60,485 bases of DNA, taken from an uncultured Prevotella sp. (lineage in GTDB: Bacteria; Bacteroidota; Bacteroidia; Bacteroidales; Bacteroidaceae). Position numbers and translations under genes: made by a program. This document shows positions 49,131-58,978 of the stretch, in pieces. Under the pieces are notes generated by a model that saw only the letters and a program-made list of their open reading frames with translations, did not search any database and was not told the origin of the DNA. The stretch spans positions 1-60,485 of the forward strand of contig CAJODK010000017.1 in the NCBI GenBank assembly GCA_905233245.1, given 5' to 3'. Every line of letters begins with the position of its first letter. The first letter of the stretch is position 1.

Positions 49131-50753
49131 TCAGAGGTACTCGGCAACCATATCGGCGACGCGTTCGCCATCGACACCGGCAGAGACGATGCCACCTGCA
49201 TAACCCGCACCCTCACCAGCAGGGAAGAGGCCTGAAACGGTGACATGCTGGAGGGTATCGCTGTCACGAAGGATGCGAACAGGAGCGGAGGTGCGTGTCT
49301 CAACACCTATCATCAGAGCTTCATTGGTGAGGAAACCGTGACGCTGTTTGCCAAAGTAACGGAAACCTTCCTGCAGGCGATGGGCGATATCCTTAGGCAA
49401 CCAGAAATGTAGTGGCGAACTGACAACGCCTGGGGTGTATGTGGTCTTAGGCAGGTCGTAGCTGAGGCGTCCATTGACGAAGTCCGCCATTCGCTGTGCT
49501 GGTGCGGTCTGTCCCTTGCCTCCGTTCTGCAAACCCTGTTGCCAGCACTGACGCTCCAGCTCCTCCTGAAAATGCATAACCGCAAGGTTAGGGTTATCGT
49601 TAAGGTTAGGGTTAACATCCTCCGGACGTATCTCCACCACCATCCCCGAATTGCTCCACTGACCTCCACGATTGGAGGGCGACATGCCATTGACAACTAT
49701 CTGTTCCTGACCTGTGGCAGCAGGTACTACGAAACCGCCCGGACACATGCAGAAGGAATAGACGCCACGACCATCCACCTGAGTTACAAAGGAGTACTCT
49801 GCGGCAGGCAGGTATTGTCCCCTACCCTGTCTGTTATGGTACTGTATCTGGTCAATGAGGTGCGCAGGATGCTCCAGACGAACTCCGACAGCTATGCCCT
49901 TAGCTTCTATCTCGATGCCCGCAGCGGCAAGGTAACGGTAAACATCTCGAGCAGAATGGCCTGTGGCGAGGATGACACTTTCACCAAAAATCTCCCGTCT
50001 CTCGCCCTTCACCTCTACACACACTCCTCTTACCTCTCTCCTCTCCGCTCCAGCTCTGCTGGCTTGCAAGGCAATACCTCTCACATCTATGAGAATTTCC
50101 GTCATCTTCGTCTCGAAGTGCACCTCTCCGCCACTCTTGATAATCTGCTCGCGCATGGCCTCTATGACAGCAGGGAGTTTGTCGGTACCTATATGGGGAT
50201 GGGCATCGGAGAGGATGCTGGTAGAGGCTCCAAACTGACAGAATACGTTGAGTATCTTTTCCACGCTGCCACGCTTCTTCGAACGGGTGTAAAGTTTGCC
50301 ATCAGAATAGGCTCCAGCACCACCTTCACCAAAACTATAATTCGACTCATTATCAACACGTTGTTGCGACTTGATAAGCGCCAAATCTTTCTTCCTGTCA
50401 CGCACATTTTTGCCTCTCTCGATAACGATAGGTTTGAGTCCTCGCTCTATCAGGCGAAGGGCGGCAAAGAGTCCGCAAGGACCCTCGCCCACGACTATCA
50501 CACGTTTGCCTTTCGAGACATCGGGATACTCCGTTTTCTGATACGCATCATCGGTGGGCAGTTCGTTGATATAGAGCCTCAGAGTGAGATTTACCATCAC
50601 CTGCCGCTGGCGTGCATCGATACTCTTCTTGAGCACACGGACATGCTTGATAGTGCGACGGTCTATGCCCGCCTCCCGACTGACGTATTCTGCTATGTTT
50701 TGTTCAGAGTATGCCACCTGTGGCACTACCCTGACCTGCATTTCCTTTATCAT
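49131..50753 (-). CDS. FAD-dependent oxidoreductase-like protein (uncharacterised)
   Basis: 540 residues. N-terminal ferredoxin-like region (KEMQVRVVPQVAYSEQNIAE), then a dinucleotide-binding fold (RVIVVGEGPCGLFAALRLIERG with IVIERGKNVRDRKKD), the SYSFGEGGAGAYSDGKL-type motif (YSFGEGGAGAYSDGKLYTR), and a C-terminal GLFPAGEGAGYAGGIVSAG FAD site. It belongs to the large uncharacterised FAD-binding family in Bacteroidetes; substrate unknown. An internal NPNLNDNPNL segment is coded by telomere-like AACCCTAAC repeats. Start at 50753, 8 nt after TAATTTTG. Confidence 0.88.
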   Translation of the reverse strand: MIKEMQVRVVPQVAYSEQNIAEYVSREAGIDRRTIKHVRVLKKSIDARQRQVMVNLTLRLYINELPTDDAYQKTEYPDVSKGKRVIVVGEGPCGLFAALRLIERGLKPIVIERGKNVRDRKKDLALIKSQQRVDNESNYSFGEGGAGAYSDGKLYTRSKKRGSVEKILNVFCQFGASTSILSDAHPHIGTDKLPAVIEAMREQIIKSGGEVHFETKMTEILIDVRGIALQASRAGAERREVRGVCVEVKGERREIFGESVILATGHSARDVYRYLAAAGIEIEAKGIAVGVRLEHPAHLIDQIQYHNRQGRGQYLPAAEYSFVTQVDGRGVYSFCMCPGGFVVPAATGQEQIVVNGMSPSNRGGQWSNSGMVVEIRPEDVNPNLNDNPNLAVMHFQEELERQCWQQGLQNGGKGQTAPAQRMADFVNGRLSYDLPKTTYTPGVVSSPLHFWLPKDIAHRLQEGFRYFGKQRHGFLTNEALMIGVETRTSAPVRILRDSDTLQHVTVSGLFPAGEGAGYAGGIVSAGVDGERVADMVAEYL

Positions 50754-50761
50754 AACAGGTG

Positions 50762-50769
50762 CAAAATTA
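50762..50769 (-). promoter_or_regulatory. promoter of the FAD protein gene
   Basis: TAATTTTG on the minus strand, 8 nt before the ATG; leader of only a few nucleotides. Confidence 0.6.
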
Positions 50770-50845
50770 CGAAAAAAAACGGGAACGGGAACTAAAACGT
50801 TAACTTTTCTGCAATAATTCCCTCGTGCGTACGTTATAATAATTA

Positions 50846-53251
50846 GTGAAAAAAGTAATGTCCATATTGCTCCTGCTGGTATCTGCCTATACCTATGCCC
50901 AAGACTTTGTACTGACGGGCAAGGTGGTGGACCAGGATCAGCATGCTGTAGAACTGGCATCTGTCAGTTGCCTGAGTCAGGGCAAGGTAACGATGACCAA
51001 CCTCCGAGGCGAGTTCTCGCTGTCGCTGGCGAGCGCTGACTCCGTGGTGGTCAAATTCTCCATGATAGGCTACAAACCGAAGACACGCGTACTGCGTCGC
51101 CCTCGTGGCCGTCAGAACCTGCAGATAACTCTCTACGAGGACAATACCCTGCTGAAAGAGGTGACGGTGACGGAGAAGAGACGACAGACGGGCTCTACAC
51201 AGGAACTGGACATCAAGGATATGGCTCAGGCCCCATCAGCATCGGGCAACGCCGTGGAGGAGATGATACAGCAACAGGCTGGTGTATCGACGCATAGCGA
51301 ACTATCATCGCAGTACAACGTGAGAGGTGGTTCCTTTGACGAGAACTCAGTATATATCAACGACATAGAGGTATATCGTCCATTCCTCGTGCGCTCTGGC
51401 CAGCAGGAAGGTTTGTCTATCATCAACCCCTTCATGGTGGAGAAGATAGAATTCTCTACTGGTGGCTACGAAGCGAAGTACGGTGACAAGATGTCATCAG
51501 CTCTCGCCATCACATACCATCGTCCGCAAAAGACGGAGATGAGAATCGACGCCAGTCTGTTGGGTGGCGGCATATACTTCGGCTTTGGCAACAAGAAATT
51601 CTCATGGGCCAACAGCGTGCGCTACAAGCAGACGAAGGCACTGCTGAAGTCCTTTGACACTACGGGCGAATACGACCCACGGTTCATAGACTACCAGACC
51701 TACCTGTCATACACGCCAAACAAGCGTTGGCAAGTGGATTTCATAGGCAACATCTCACAGTCGAAGTACAACTTCTACCCAAAGGACCGCGAGACGACAT
51801 TCGGTACGCAGGACAACGTGAAATCATTCAAGGTGTATTTCGACGGACAGGAGAAAGACCTCTTCCGTACCTACTTCGGAGCACTCACACTGAAGCGCAA
51901 CCTGACAAACAGGACATCGGTATCGCTCATCGGGTCGGCATTCCACACCAACGAACGTGAGACCTACGACATCAGCGGTGAGTACTGGCTGACACAGACG
52001 GAGACACAGTCCAGCCTAGGCGTGGGTAAGTATATAGAATACGCACGCAACTACCTGACGGCTGACGTGGGCAGCCTGAAACTGATGCTTGACCACAAGT
52101 CACGCCATCACACCGTACAGGCTGGTATAACCATGAAATGGGAGAAGGTGGAGGAGAAGTCACACGAATACGAGATGCGCGACTCAGCCAACTACATCAT
52201 GCCACACACTGGCAAAGACCTCAGGATGATATACACTCTCTCTGCAAACAACAAACTGGATGCACGACGCACGGAGTTCTACATACAGGACTCATGGCGA
52301 TTCACCTCTGGCGGGCAGTTGCTCGATGATGGCACTGTGGATGAGAGCACGCTGACTCACTACACCCTGAACTACGGCCTGAGATTCTCACACTGGAGTT
52401 TCAATAAGGAGAGCATCCTCTCGCCACGCGTCAGTCTGGCTATCGTGCCCGCATTCAATAATAATATGACATTCCGTCTGGCTACGGGTTTGTACTATCA
52501 GGCACCGTTCTTCAAGGAGCTCAAGGACACAACCACCATAGCAGGCGTGACATACGCAAGACTCAACAACAAGATAAAGTCACAACAGAGCATACACTTC
52601 ATCGCTGGCTTCGACTACCGATTCAAGCACGGCGACCGCCCGTTCAAGTTTACCGCAGAGGCATACTACAAACTCCTCAACAACCTCATCCCATACAGCG
52701 TCAACAACGTGAAGATTACCTATAACGGAACTAATGAGGCATCAGGGCACATTGCTGGTATTGACCTCAAACTGTATGGCGAGTTTGTGCCTGGCACCGA
52801 CTCCTGGATAACCTTCTCGCTGATGAGCGCCAAGATGAAATATCGCGGACAGAGCATCCCTCTGCCTACAGACCAGCGATATGCCATCAACCTCTTCTTC
52901 ACCGACTATTTCCCTGGCACCGACCGTTGGCGCATGGCGCTCAAGATAGCGTATGCCGACGGATTGCCATTCGGTCCTCCTCATAAGGACAATGCACGCC
53001 AGACATTCCGTGCCCCAGCATACCAGCGTGTGGATATCGGTATGAGTTTCCGTGCATATAAGAGAGAGAATCAGGAGACAAAGCGTTTCTGCCTTAAGAA
53101 TCTATGGGTGGGCGTGGACTGCCTCAACCTCTTCGACCACAGCAACGTCAACTCCTATTACTGGATTACCGACGTGACAAATCATCAGTATGCTGTGCCT
53201 AACTACCTCACAGGCAGACAACTGAATGCCCGTGTATCACTCGACTTCTAA
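50846..53251 (+). CDS. TonB-dependent receptor
   Basis: Outer-membrane transporter. 801 residues: signal peptide (SILLLLVSAYTYAQ), a carboxypeptidase-regulatory-like domain (about 20-105, GKVVDQDQHAVELASV... TLYEDNTLLKEVTVTEK), the plug (about 125-230, SQYNVRGGSFDENSVYINDI) and a beta barrel ending VSLDF, with terminal Phe as expected. No SusD-like partner is nearby and its ligand is unknown. GTG start preferred because it keeps the basic N-terminus; an ATG lies four codons in. Confidence 0.93.
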   Translation: MKKVMSILLLLVSAYTYAQDFVLTGKVVDQDQHAVELASVSCLSQGKVTMTNLRGEFSLSLASADSVVVKFSMIGYKPKTRVLRRPRGRQNLQITLYEDNTLLKEVTVTEKRRQTGSTQELDIKDMAQAPSASGNAVEEMIQQQAGVSTHSELSSQYNVRGGSFDENSVYINDIEVYRPFLVRSGQQEGLSIINPFMVEKIEFSTGGYEAKYGDKMSSALAITYHRPQKTEMRIDASLLGGGIYFGFGNKKFSWANSVRYKQTKALLKSFDTTGEYDPRFIDYQTYLSYTPNKRWQVDFIGNISQSKYNFYPKDRETTFGTQDNVKSFKVYFDGQEKDLFRTYFGALTLKRNLTNRTSVSLIGSAFHTNERETYDISGEYWLTQTETQSSLGVGKYIEYARNYLTADVGSLKLMLDHKSRHHTVQAGITMKWEKVEEKSHEYEMRDSANYIMPHTGKDLRMIYTLSANNKLDARRTEFYIQDSWRFTSGGQLLDDGTVDESTLTHYTLNYGLRFSHWSFNKESILSPRVSLAIVPAFNNNMTFRLATGLYYQAPFFKELKDTTTIAGVTYARLNNKIKSQQSIHFIAGFDYRFKHGDRPFKFTAEAYYKLLNNLIPYSVNNVKITYNGTNEASGHIAGIDLKLYGEFVPGTDSWITFSLMSAKMKYRGQSIPLPTDQRYAINLFFTDYFPGTDRWRMALKIAYADGLPFGPPHKDNARQTFRAPAYQRVDIGMSFRAYKRENQETKRFCLKNLWVGVDCLNLFDHSNVNSYYWITDVTNHQYAVPNYLTGRQLNARVSLDF

Positions 53252-53279
53252 AAAAATATTAATCAAAAAAATACAGAAT

Positions 53280-53813
53280 ATGGAACTCGAAAACAAAGTA
53301 CTCAGTAAGGAAATTCTCTACACACTGTACGAGACAGGAGAGACTATCGGTACTGCAGAGTCATGCACCAGCGGCAGGATAGCCGAGGTGCTCACCTCAG
53401 TACCTGGTGCTTCGGCTTATTATAAGGGTGGCACCATCTGCTACTCCGACGAGGCTAAGACCAATGTGCTGGGCATCGATGCAGACCTGATAGCAGAGAA
53501 GAATGCAGTATCAGAAGAGGTAGCAATAGAGATGGTCAAGGGCGCATGTCGCATCTTCAAGTCCAACTACGCCATCGCCAGCACAGGATTCGCTGGTCCT
53601 GGCGCTGATGCAGGCATACCAGTAGGTACTATATGGCTGGCTTGTGGCACACCTGATGACATACGCACCATGAAACTGGAAGGCGACGAGGGTCGCGAGG
53701 AGAATCTCAAGAATGCTACACACAAGGCACTGCAGTTCTTTGTGCAATTCCTCAAAGAGATACATCCCGACCCAACAGACATGGACTCTGTGCCAAAGCC
53801 TGAGGCGAAGTAA
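53280..53813 (+). CDS. CinA family / nicotinamide-nucleotide amidohydrolase PncC
   Basis: Deamidates nicotinamide mononucleotide in NAD recycling. 177 residues, only the CinA C-terminal domain: TAESCTSGRIAEVLTSVPGA, YYKGGTICYSDEAKTNVLG, and STGFAGPGADAGIPVGTIWL. Length is normal for stand-alone PncC. Longer readings start inside the TonB receptor gene. Ends in a perfect bidirectional terminator. Confidence 0.92.
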   Translation: MELENKVLSKEILYTLYETGETIGTAESCTSGRIAEVLTSVPGASAYYKGGTICYSDEAKTNVLGIDADLIAEKNAVSEEVAIEMVKGACRIFKSNYAIASTGFAGPGADAGIPVGTIWLACGTPDDIRTMKLEGDEGREENLKNATHKALQFFVQFLKEIHPDPTDMDSVPKPEAK

Positions 53814-53815
53814 AG

Positions 53816-53847
53816 AAAAAGCCGAGCAACATTGCTCGGCTTTCTTT
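53816..53847. terminator. bidirectional terminator
   Basis: Perfect 9-bp stem GCCGAGCAA/TTGCTCGGC with a 2-nt loop, A tract on the left and T tract on the right; serves the CinA gene (plus) and the lipoprotein gene (minus). Confidence 0.9.
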
Positions 53848-53878
53848 ATACCCTATACTCTATACTTTATACTCTATA
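53848..53878 (-). repeat. 7-bp tandem repeat between lipoprotein stop and terminator
   Basis: On the minus strand TATAGAG, TATAAAG, TATAGAG, TATAGGG in tandem, then the terminator. Same motif and position as after ilvC. Confidence 0.75.
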
Positions 53879-54433
53879 CTACTTCTGCCTCTTATAGACG
53901 AAAATACCTTTTTGACTCTCTATCGTCAGGGAGTCAGGCCCTACGTACAGCACATCGAAGGTATCGCGGTTAAGCACCAGATTACAGTTGACCATAGACC
54001 ACTGGGTGTATGGATTGCTCTCCATATTCTTGGTGGAGATGACGGTGCCATCCTCTATAATCTCGAAATTGCGGTCCAGAGCAGTCCACTTGCCACAGAG
54101 ACTGGTGATATTTACCACTTTCTGCACCTCCTGTTCGCCCTTGCCGTTGCTGGTGAGCACGGCTGTAATGCGGTCGCCGCTGAAGAGACCACCCTGTACA
54201 TTGGCCTCCACATCTACGTTGTATTGATAGGTCTGCTGCTTACCATTCTCGTCCACCAGTTCCAGAGTGTGCATAGTGGTACCCTTGCCCACCGTACCAT
54301 AAAGTGCGCTATCCACTACTGCCACTTCACCGCTGAGTGAATCTACACCTGTGGTGTCCTCTGCTGTCTTCTTACCCGTGCAGGCTGTCAGTAACCCTAA
54401 CGTTAACCCTAACAATAACTTCAGATTCTTCAT
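53879..54433 (-). CDS. lipoprotein with a lipocalin-like C-terminal half
   Basis: 184 residues; lipobox LLTAC, then a Gly/Ser/acidic linker. N-terminal beta domain (YGTVGKGTTMHTLELVDENG... ITAVLTSNGKG), C-terminal segment LCGKWTALDRNFEIIEDGTV of lipocalin-like character. Function unknown. Its signal peptide (LLLGLTLGLLTAC) is coded by GTTAGGGTTA-type repeats. Follows mazG by 9 nt. Confidence 0.82.
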   Translation of the reverse strand: MKNLKLLLGLTLGLLTACTGKKTAEDTTGVDSLSGEVAVVDSALYGTVGKGTTMHTLELVDENGKQQTYQYNVDVEANVQGGLFSGDRITAVLTSNGKGEQEVQKVVNITSLCGKWTALDRNFEIIEDGTVISTKNMESNPYTQWSMVNCNLVLNRDTFDVLYVGPDSLTIESQKGIFVYKRQK

Positions 54434-54442
54434 TTTTAATCT

Positions 54443-55255
54443 TTAACCTTTAATTTCCTTCGCCTCATCCCACAGAGCATCCATCTCAGCGAGCGAGAGG
54501 TCTTTGAGTTCCCTACCCTTCTCCTTGGCTTTCTGCTCCACGTAGTTGAAACGCGTGATAAACTTACGATTGGTATGCTCGAGTGCCGTATCGGGATTGA
54601 TGTGATACAGGCGGGCGGCATTGACGATGGCGAATATCACATCACCCAGTTCCTGTTCGGACTTCTCCTTGTCACCACGCTCCAGTTCGGTTTTGAGTTC
54701 GCCTATCTCTTCATACACTTTCTCCCAGACATCCTCGCGCTTCTCCCAGTCAAAACCCACATTGCTGGCCTTGTCCTGTATGCGATAGGCCTTGATGAGT
54801 GATGGCAGCGAACGAGGCACTCCGGAGAGAACGGTCTTGTTAGCGTTTTTCTCCTTCTGCTTCACGCGCTCCCACAGCTGACTCACCTCCTCGGAGTTGG
54901 CACATTCGGGTTTAACAAATTCGCCCTTCTCGTTGGTGTAGCCATAGATATGCGGATGGCGGAAGATGAGTTTGTCAGCCTCTTTCCGGAGCACGTCACC
55001 CATATCGAAGAGCCCTTGCTCTCTGCCTATCATGGCATAGAATACGAGGTGCTCCATCACGTCACCCATTTCCTTCTGTATCTCCACCGGGTCGCCATCC
55101 ATGATGGCATCGCAGAGTTCGAAGGCTTCCTCTATGGTATGAGGTCTGAGCGATTCATTGGTCTGCTTGTGATCCCATGGACACTTCTCGCGCAGTTCAT
55201 CCTGCACGTCGAGCAACCTCGAGAAGGCTTCCAGTATTTCCTCGCGTGTATTCAC
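54443..55255 (-). CDS. mazG: nucleoside triphosphate pyrophosphohydrolase
   Basis: Hydrolyses NTPs to NMP and pyrophosphate. 270 residues, two MazG domains: LREKCPWDHKQTNESLRPHTIEEAFELCDAI-type start (CPWDHKQT and EEAFELCDAI visible) with EIQKEMGDVMEHLVF, then EIGELKTELERGD and EQELGDVIFAIVNAAR. GTG start, sharing one base with the gmd stop (TAGTG). Confidence 0.95.
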   Translation of the reverse strand: MNTREEILEAFSRLLDVQDELREKCPWDHKQTNESLRPHTIEEAFELCDAIMDGDPVEIQKEMGDVMEHLVFYAMIGREQGLFDMGDVLRKEADKLIFRHPHIYGYTNEKGEFVKPECANSEEVSQLWERVKQKEKNANKTVLSGVPRSLPSLIKAYRIQDKASNVGFDWEKREDVWEKVYEEIGELKTELERGDKEKSEQELGDVIFAIVNAARLYHINPDTALEHTNRKFITRFNYVEQKAKEKGRELKDLSLAEMDALWDEAKEIKG

Positions 55256-56391
55256 TACTTCACAATACCCTTCTCCAGATACTCAGCCAGGTTGGTGCGC
55301 ACCTTCTCAGCAGCACCCTCTGATGCTACCTTTGCCATATCGCTCTGCACCATAATCTTGACGAGTTGCTCGAAGGTGGTCTTTGACGGATTCCAGCCCA
55401 ACTGGTTCTTTGCCTTCGTAGGGTCACCCCAGAGGTTTACCACGTCGGTAGGACGGTAGAAATCCTCTGACACCTCCACGAGAGTCTTGCCTACGAGGTT
55501 GAGAGCAGCCAGATGAGGATTCTTCTCTGTATCCACAGCTATGCAGATACCCTTCTCGTTGATGTCCTCACCCTCAAACTTCAGTTCTATGCCTGCCTCC
55601 TTGAATGCTGCATAAGTAAACTCGCGCACTGAGTGCTGAACACCTGTTGCTATCACGAAGTCTTCTGGAGTCTTGTTCTGCAGTATCAGCCACATACACT
55701 CCACATAGTCCTTTGCGTAACCCCAGTCACGCAGAGACGACAGGTTGCCGAGGAACAGCTTCTCCTGCTTGCCCTGTGCTATACGGGCTGCAGCGAGTGT
55801 TATCTTACGTGTTACGAAGGTCTCGCCTCGACGCTCGCTCTCGTGGTTGAAGAGGATACCTGAGCAGCAGAACATATCGTATGCCTCACGATACTCCTTC
55901 ACAATCCAGAAACCGTAGAGTTTTGCCACAGCATATGGAGAGTATGGGTGGAACGGTGTTTTCTCGTTCTGTGGCACCTCCTCTACCTTACCGTAGAGCT
56001 CTGAGGTGGAAGCCTGGTATATCTTGCAGGTCTTCTCAAGGTGGTTGGTGCGCACTGCCTCTAGGACACGAAGCACGCCTGTTGCGTCAACGTCGGCTGT
56101 AAACTCTGGTGCGTCGAATGACACCTGAACGTGGCTCTGTGCTGCTAAGTTATATATCTCCGTAGGTTGTACCATACCCACCAGCTTCACCAGCGACATT
56201 GAGTCGGTGAGGTCTGCATAGTGCAGGTGGAAGTTTGGTGTACCCTCCAGATGAGCGATACGCTCACGGAAGTCCACTGATGAACGGCGGATGATGCCGT
56301 GTACTTCGTAACCCTTCTCCAGAAGGAACTCTGACAGGTAACTGCCGTCCTGTCCAGTAACACCTGTGATAAGTGCGATGTTCTTTGCCAT
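55255..56391 (-). CDS. gmd: GDP-mannose 4,6-dehydratase
   Basis: First step of GDP-L-fucose synthesis. 378 residues: [22 protein letters not shown] nucleotide loop ([10 protein letters not shown]), catalytic Tyr/Lys in [20 protein letters not shown], and [18 protein letters not shown]. Its start shares one base with the fcl stop (TAATG), its stop one base with mazG. Confidence 0.97.
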   Translation of the reverse strand: MAKNIALITGVTGQDGSYLSEFLLEKGYEVHGIIRRSSVDFRERIAHLEGTPNFHLHYADLTDSMSLVKLVGMVQPTEIYNLAAQSHVQVSFDAPEFTADVDATGVLRVLEAVRTNHLEKTCKIYQASTSELYGKVEEVPQNEKTPFHPYSPYAVAKLYGFWIVKEYREAYDMFCCSGILFNHESERRGETFVTRKITLAAARIAQGKQEKLFLGNLSSLRDWGYAKDYVECMWLILQNKTPEDFVIATGVQHSVREFTYAAFKEAGIELKFEGEDINEKGICIAVDTEKNPHLAALNLVGKTLVEVSEDFYRPTDVVNLWGDPTKAKNQLGWNPSKTTFEQLVKIMVQSDMAKVASEGAAEKVRTNLAEYLEKGIVK

Positions 56392-57560
56392 TATTGTAAT
56401 GATTTTTTATACCAATCAAACAGTTTCTGCACACCCTCCTCTATCTCTATCTTGTGAGTCCATCCCAGACGGTGGAGCTTGTCCACAGAGATAAGTTTGC
56501 GCATGGTGCCATCAGGCTTAGAGGCATCGAAGAACACCTCGCCCTCGAAACCCACTGCCTTGACCACCAACTCTGAGAGTTCGCGGATAGTGAGTTCCTT
56601 GCCAGTGCCCACATTGATGTGACAGTTGCGTATCTCGCCCAGAGATGGTATAGCACCACCACGGCCCGCAGAGTGGTTGCGGTCCACCTGTCCGTCAGCC
56701 TTGGCGCCATAGTGCACGCTGGAGTACTTCTCTATTCCGATGATGTCCTTGAAGTCCACGTTCAGGAGACAGTGAACCGATGCATCAGCCATATCCTCCG
56801 ACCACAGAAACTCTCTCAGCGGAGTACCCGTACCCCACAGAGTCACCTTGTTATTCTCTATGCCGTACTTAGCCAGCACCTTCTCTATCTCTTCGTGAGA
56901 CGCCTTGCCATCGACACCCTCCACCGGGCGCTTGTCCATGTCCGTCTGTATTACATCCCAGTTCTGGTCATGCAAGAGCTTAGCCAGATATATCTTGCGC
57001 ATCATGGCAGGCATGACGTGCGAGTTCTCCAGATGGAAATTGTCGTTAGGGCCATAGAGGTTGGTAGGCATCACGGCGATGTAGTTGGTACCATACTGCA
57101 GGTTGTAAGACTCACACATCTTCAGACCAGCTATCTTGGCTATGGCATACTCCTCATTGGTATATTCCAGCGGCGATGTCAACAGGCAATCCTCAGACAT
57201 AGGCTGTGGCGCATTCTTCGGGTAGATACACGTACTACCGAGGAAGAGCAACTTCTGCACCCCATGAGCATAAGCCTCACTGATGACATTACACTGTATC
57301 TTCATATTCATCATCATGAAGTCAGCCCTGTACAGCGAGTTTGCCATGATGCCACCCACGAAGGCAGCAGCAAGCACCACAGCATCGGGGCGCTCCTCAT
57401 CAAAGAAACTGCGCACTGCCAACTGGTCCGTCAGGTCGAGCTCCTTATGAGTCCTGCCCACCAGATTTTCATAACCGCGAGACTTCAGGTTATTCCATAT
57501 AGCAGAACCCACCAATCCGCGGTGCCCTGCTACATATATCTTACAATTTTTATCCAGCAT
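56391..57560 (-). CDS. fcl: GDP-L-fucose synthase
   Basis: Epimerises and reduces the Gmd product to GDP-L-fucose. 389 residues, longer than the roughly 320 of the E. coli enzyme. [12 protein letters not shown] loop, catalytic SSTCIYP (as [12 protein letters not shown]), and [16 protein letters not shown]. Two insertions are evident: around residues 210-245 ([20 protein letters not shown], usual in Bacteroides homologues) and 290-315 ([19 protein letters not shown]), which I do not recall as common. Also called wcaG. Confidence 0.95.
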   Translation of the reverse strand: MLDKNCKIYVAGHRGLVGSAIWNNLKSRGYENLVGRTHKELDLTDQLAVRSFFDEERPDAVVLAAAFVGGIMANSLYRADFMMMNMKIQCNVISEAYAHGVQKLLFLGSTCIYPKNAPQPMSEDCLLTSPLEYTNEEYAIAKIAGLKMCESYNLQYGTNYIAVMPTNLYGPNDNFHLENSHVMPAMMRKIYLAKLLHDQNWDVIQTDMDKRPVEGVDGKASHEEIEKVLAKYGIENNKVTLWGTGTPLREFLWSEDMADASVHCLLNVDFKDIIGIEKYSSVHYGAKADGQVDRNHSAGRGGAIPSLGEIRNCHINVGTGKELTIRELSELVVKAVGFEGEVFFDASKPDGTMRKLISVDKLHRLGWTHKIEIEEGVQKLFDWYKKSLQ

Positions 57561-57606
57561 TGTCTTATTTTTACTAATTACGGTACAAAGTTACAACTTT
57601 TTTTTG

Positions 57607-57614
57607 TATCTTTG
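57607..57614 (+). promoter_or_regulatory. promoter of the rubredoxin gene
   Basis: TATCTTTG about 50 nt before the start; the -33 box is unclear. Confidence 0.65.
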
Positions 57615-57663
57615 CCCCATAATCATCATTTTTATTTATTAACCTCTTAAAAAATTATGCATT

Positions 57664-57822
57664 ATGAAGAAGTACGTATGTGAAGTTTGTGGCTACGAGT
57701 ATGACCCCGCAGTAGGCGACCCAGAGAACGGCATCGAGCCAGGTACAGCATTTGAGGACCTCCCAGAGGATTGGGTTTGTCCACTATGCTCTGTAGGCAA
57801 AGACCAGTTTGCTGAAGCATAA
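57664..57822 (+). CDS. rubredoxin
   Basis: Small iron electron carrier, 52 residues. Both CxxC ligand pairs are present ([18 protein letters not shown] and [13 protein letters not shown]), as are the conserved aromatic core residues. Stands alone with its own promoter and terminator. Its partner (rubrerythrin or an oxidoreductase) is not in the window. Confidence 0.97.
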   Translation: MKKYVCEVCGYEYDPAVGDPENGIEPGTAFEDLPEDWVCPLCSVGKDQFAEA

Positions 57823-57855
57823 GAAAAGGCAACCAATCAAACGACATAAAAGGAG

Positions 57856-57891
57856 AAATCCCTTGCAAGCCGTAGTTTGCAAGGGATTTTT
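57856..57891 (+). terminator. terminator of the rubredoxin gene
   Basis: AAATCCCTTGCAA paired perfectly with TTGCAAGGGATTT around an 8-nt loop, then TTTT. Confidence 0.92.
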
Positions 57892-58064
57892 ATCAGCGGA
57901 GAGAGGAAATCTCCCAATACCCCCTTAAAATACAAGGTTTTACATTTGTAGCTGAAAATCAACGGCTTAGACTAATAATAGATTTAATAAAATATAACAA
58001 AATATATTTGCTTATATCGAAAAGTGTGCGTAAAATTAATAGAGGACTAAATGATTAGATTAAT

Positions 58065-58454
58065 ATGGCTGTAAACTTTTATCTGGAAAAGAGACTGAGC
58101 AAACAGGGCGAGGCTCCTATTAGGTGTTCTATTACGATACAAGGCAAACGTCTGGTGACGACAACTGGCTATAGCATATCTCCAGAGTTTTGGAATGTAG
58201 ATGGTCAGAAGGTGTTGCTTTCTGCATCAGTAAGGAAGAAGGAGAATGTTATCGCTGTGACCAACGTGCATATTGGTTCGCTGGGCGACATTCTGACTAT
58301 GCCCATAGACATTGCCCCCGAGCTGCAAATAACCCAGGAAGAGTTATTGGATGCAATTCTTGGAACTATGTCACATGGCGGATTTGACGAAGCGGAGCAG
58401 ACTGACTTTTGGAACGAAATGACAAACCTGCAGAAAGCGAAGATTTTAAGATAA
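58065..58454 (+). pseudogene. truncated tyrosine integrase (Arm DNA-binding domain only)
   Basis: 129 residues. The first 50 (VNFYLEKRLSKQGEAPIRCS, GKRLVTTTGYSISPEFWN) match the N-terminal arm-binding domain of Bacteroidetes phage/conjugative-transposon integrases. The SAM-like and catalytic domains (R...HxxR...Y) are missing, and residues from about 75 on do not look like integrase. Either a decayed element or a stand-alone arm-domain protein. The 240 bp upstream are AT-rich without a clear promoter. Confidence 0.7.
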
Positions 58455-58648
58455 GGAGATAATGAGCTACTGCTGGTTATCCTACCTACAATGGCAGTAT
58501 ATTGCTGTACAAAGGAGAAGTAAGACCTTTCACCACAAACCTTACTGTCACTCCATCTGATTTATATAACTGAGTAGATTTACTACCATCTTACAGACTT
58601 TTATTGTGACTATTCACATTTTTAGTCTGTTTCTTGTAAAGTTTGCTT

Positions 58649-58966
58649 TTAATAGAATATTCCACCCACAAGGGTAAGGTATTCTGGTATAAAATCTCCA
58701 CTACTCCACTTGATTTCCAATCCCAGCAATTCTTTCGCAGTTTTACTGATGTCAAAGCCGAAGGCTTCAAGTGATGGGCGTACCCTATCATATCTTTTTA
58801 TTACTTCAAGAGGGTCATAGTCAAATGGTGGACAACCGTAACGACAACCATAGTTCCTACACTGCTGACAGAACTTTATGAAGTAGTCGGCATTGTGAAA
58901 TCCCTCAATATACTCTCGGGCATTTACCTCTGTATCATATCTTTCGGTTGCGTAGGAGTAGTCCAT
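58649..58966 (-). pseudogene. DUF2284 metal-binding protein with internal deletion
   Basis: 105 residues versus about 180-200 expected. The N-terminal part (EYIEGFHNADYFIKFCQQC, CRYGCPPFDYD) and the C-terminal part (VRPSLEAFGFDISKT, PEYLTLVGGIF) both fit DUF2284, but the middle with its second Cys cluster is absent; the two halves are joined in frame near residue 60 (RYD/RVR). Probably non-functional or altered. It is followed 3' by AT-rich sequence (58455-58648) with nothing recognised. Confidence 0.75.
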
Positions 58967-58978
58967 CAGGTAATCTTT

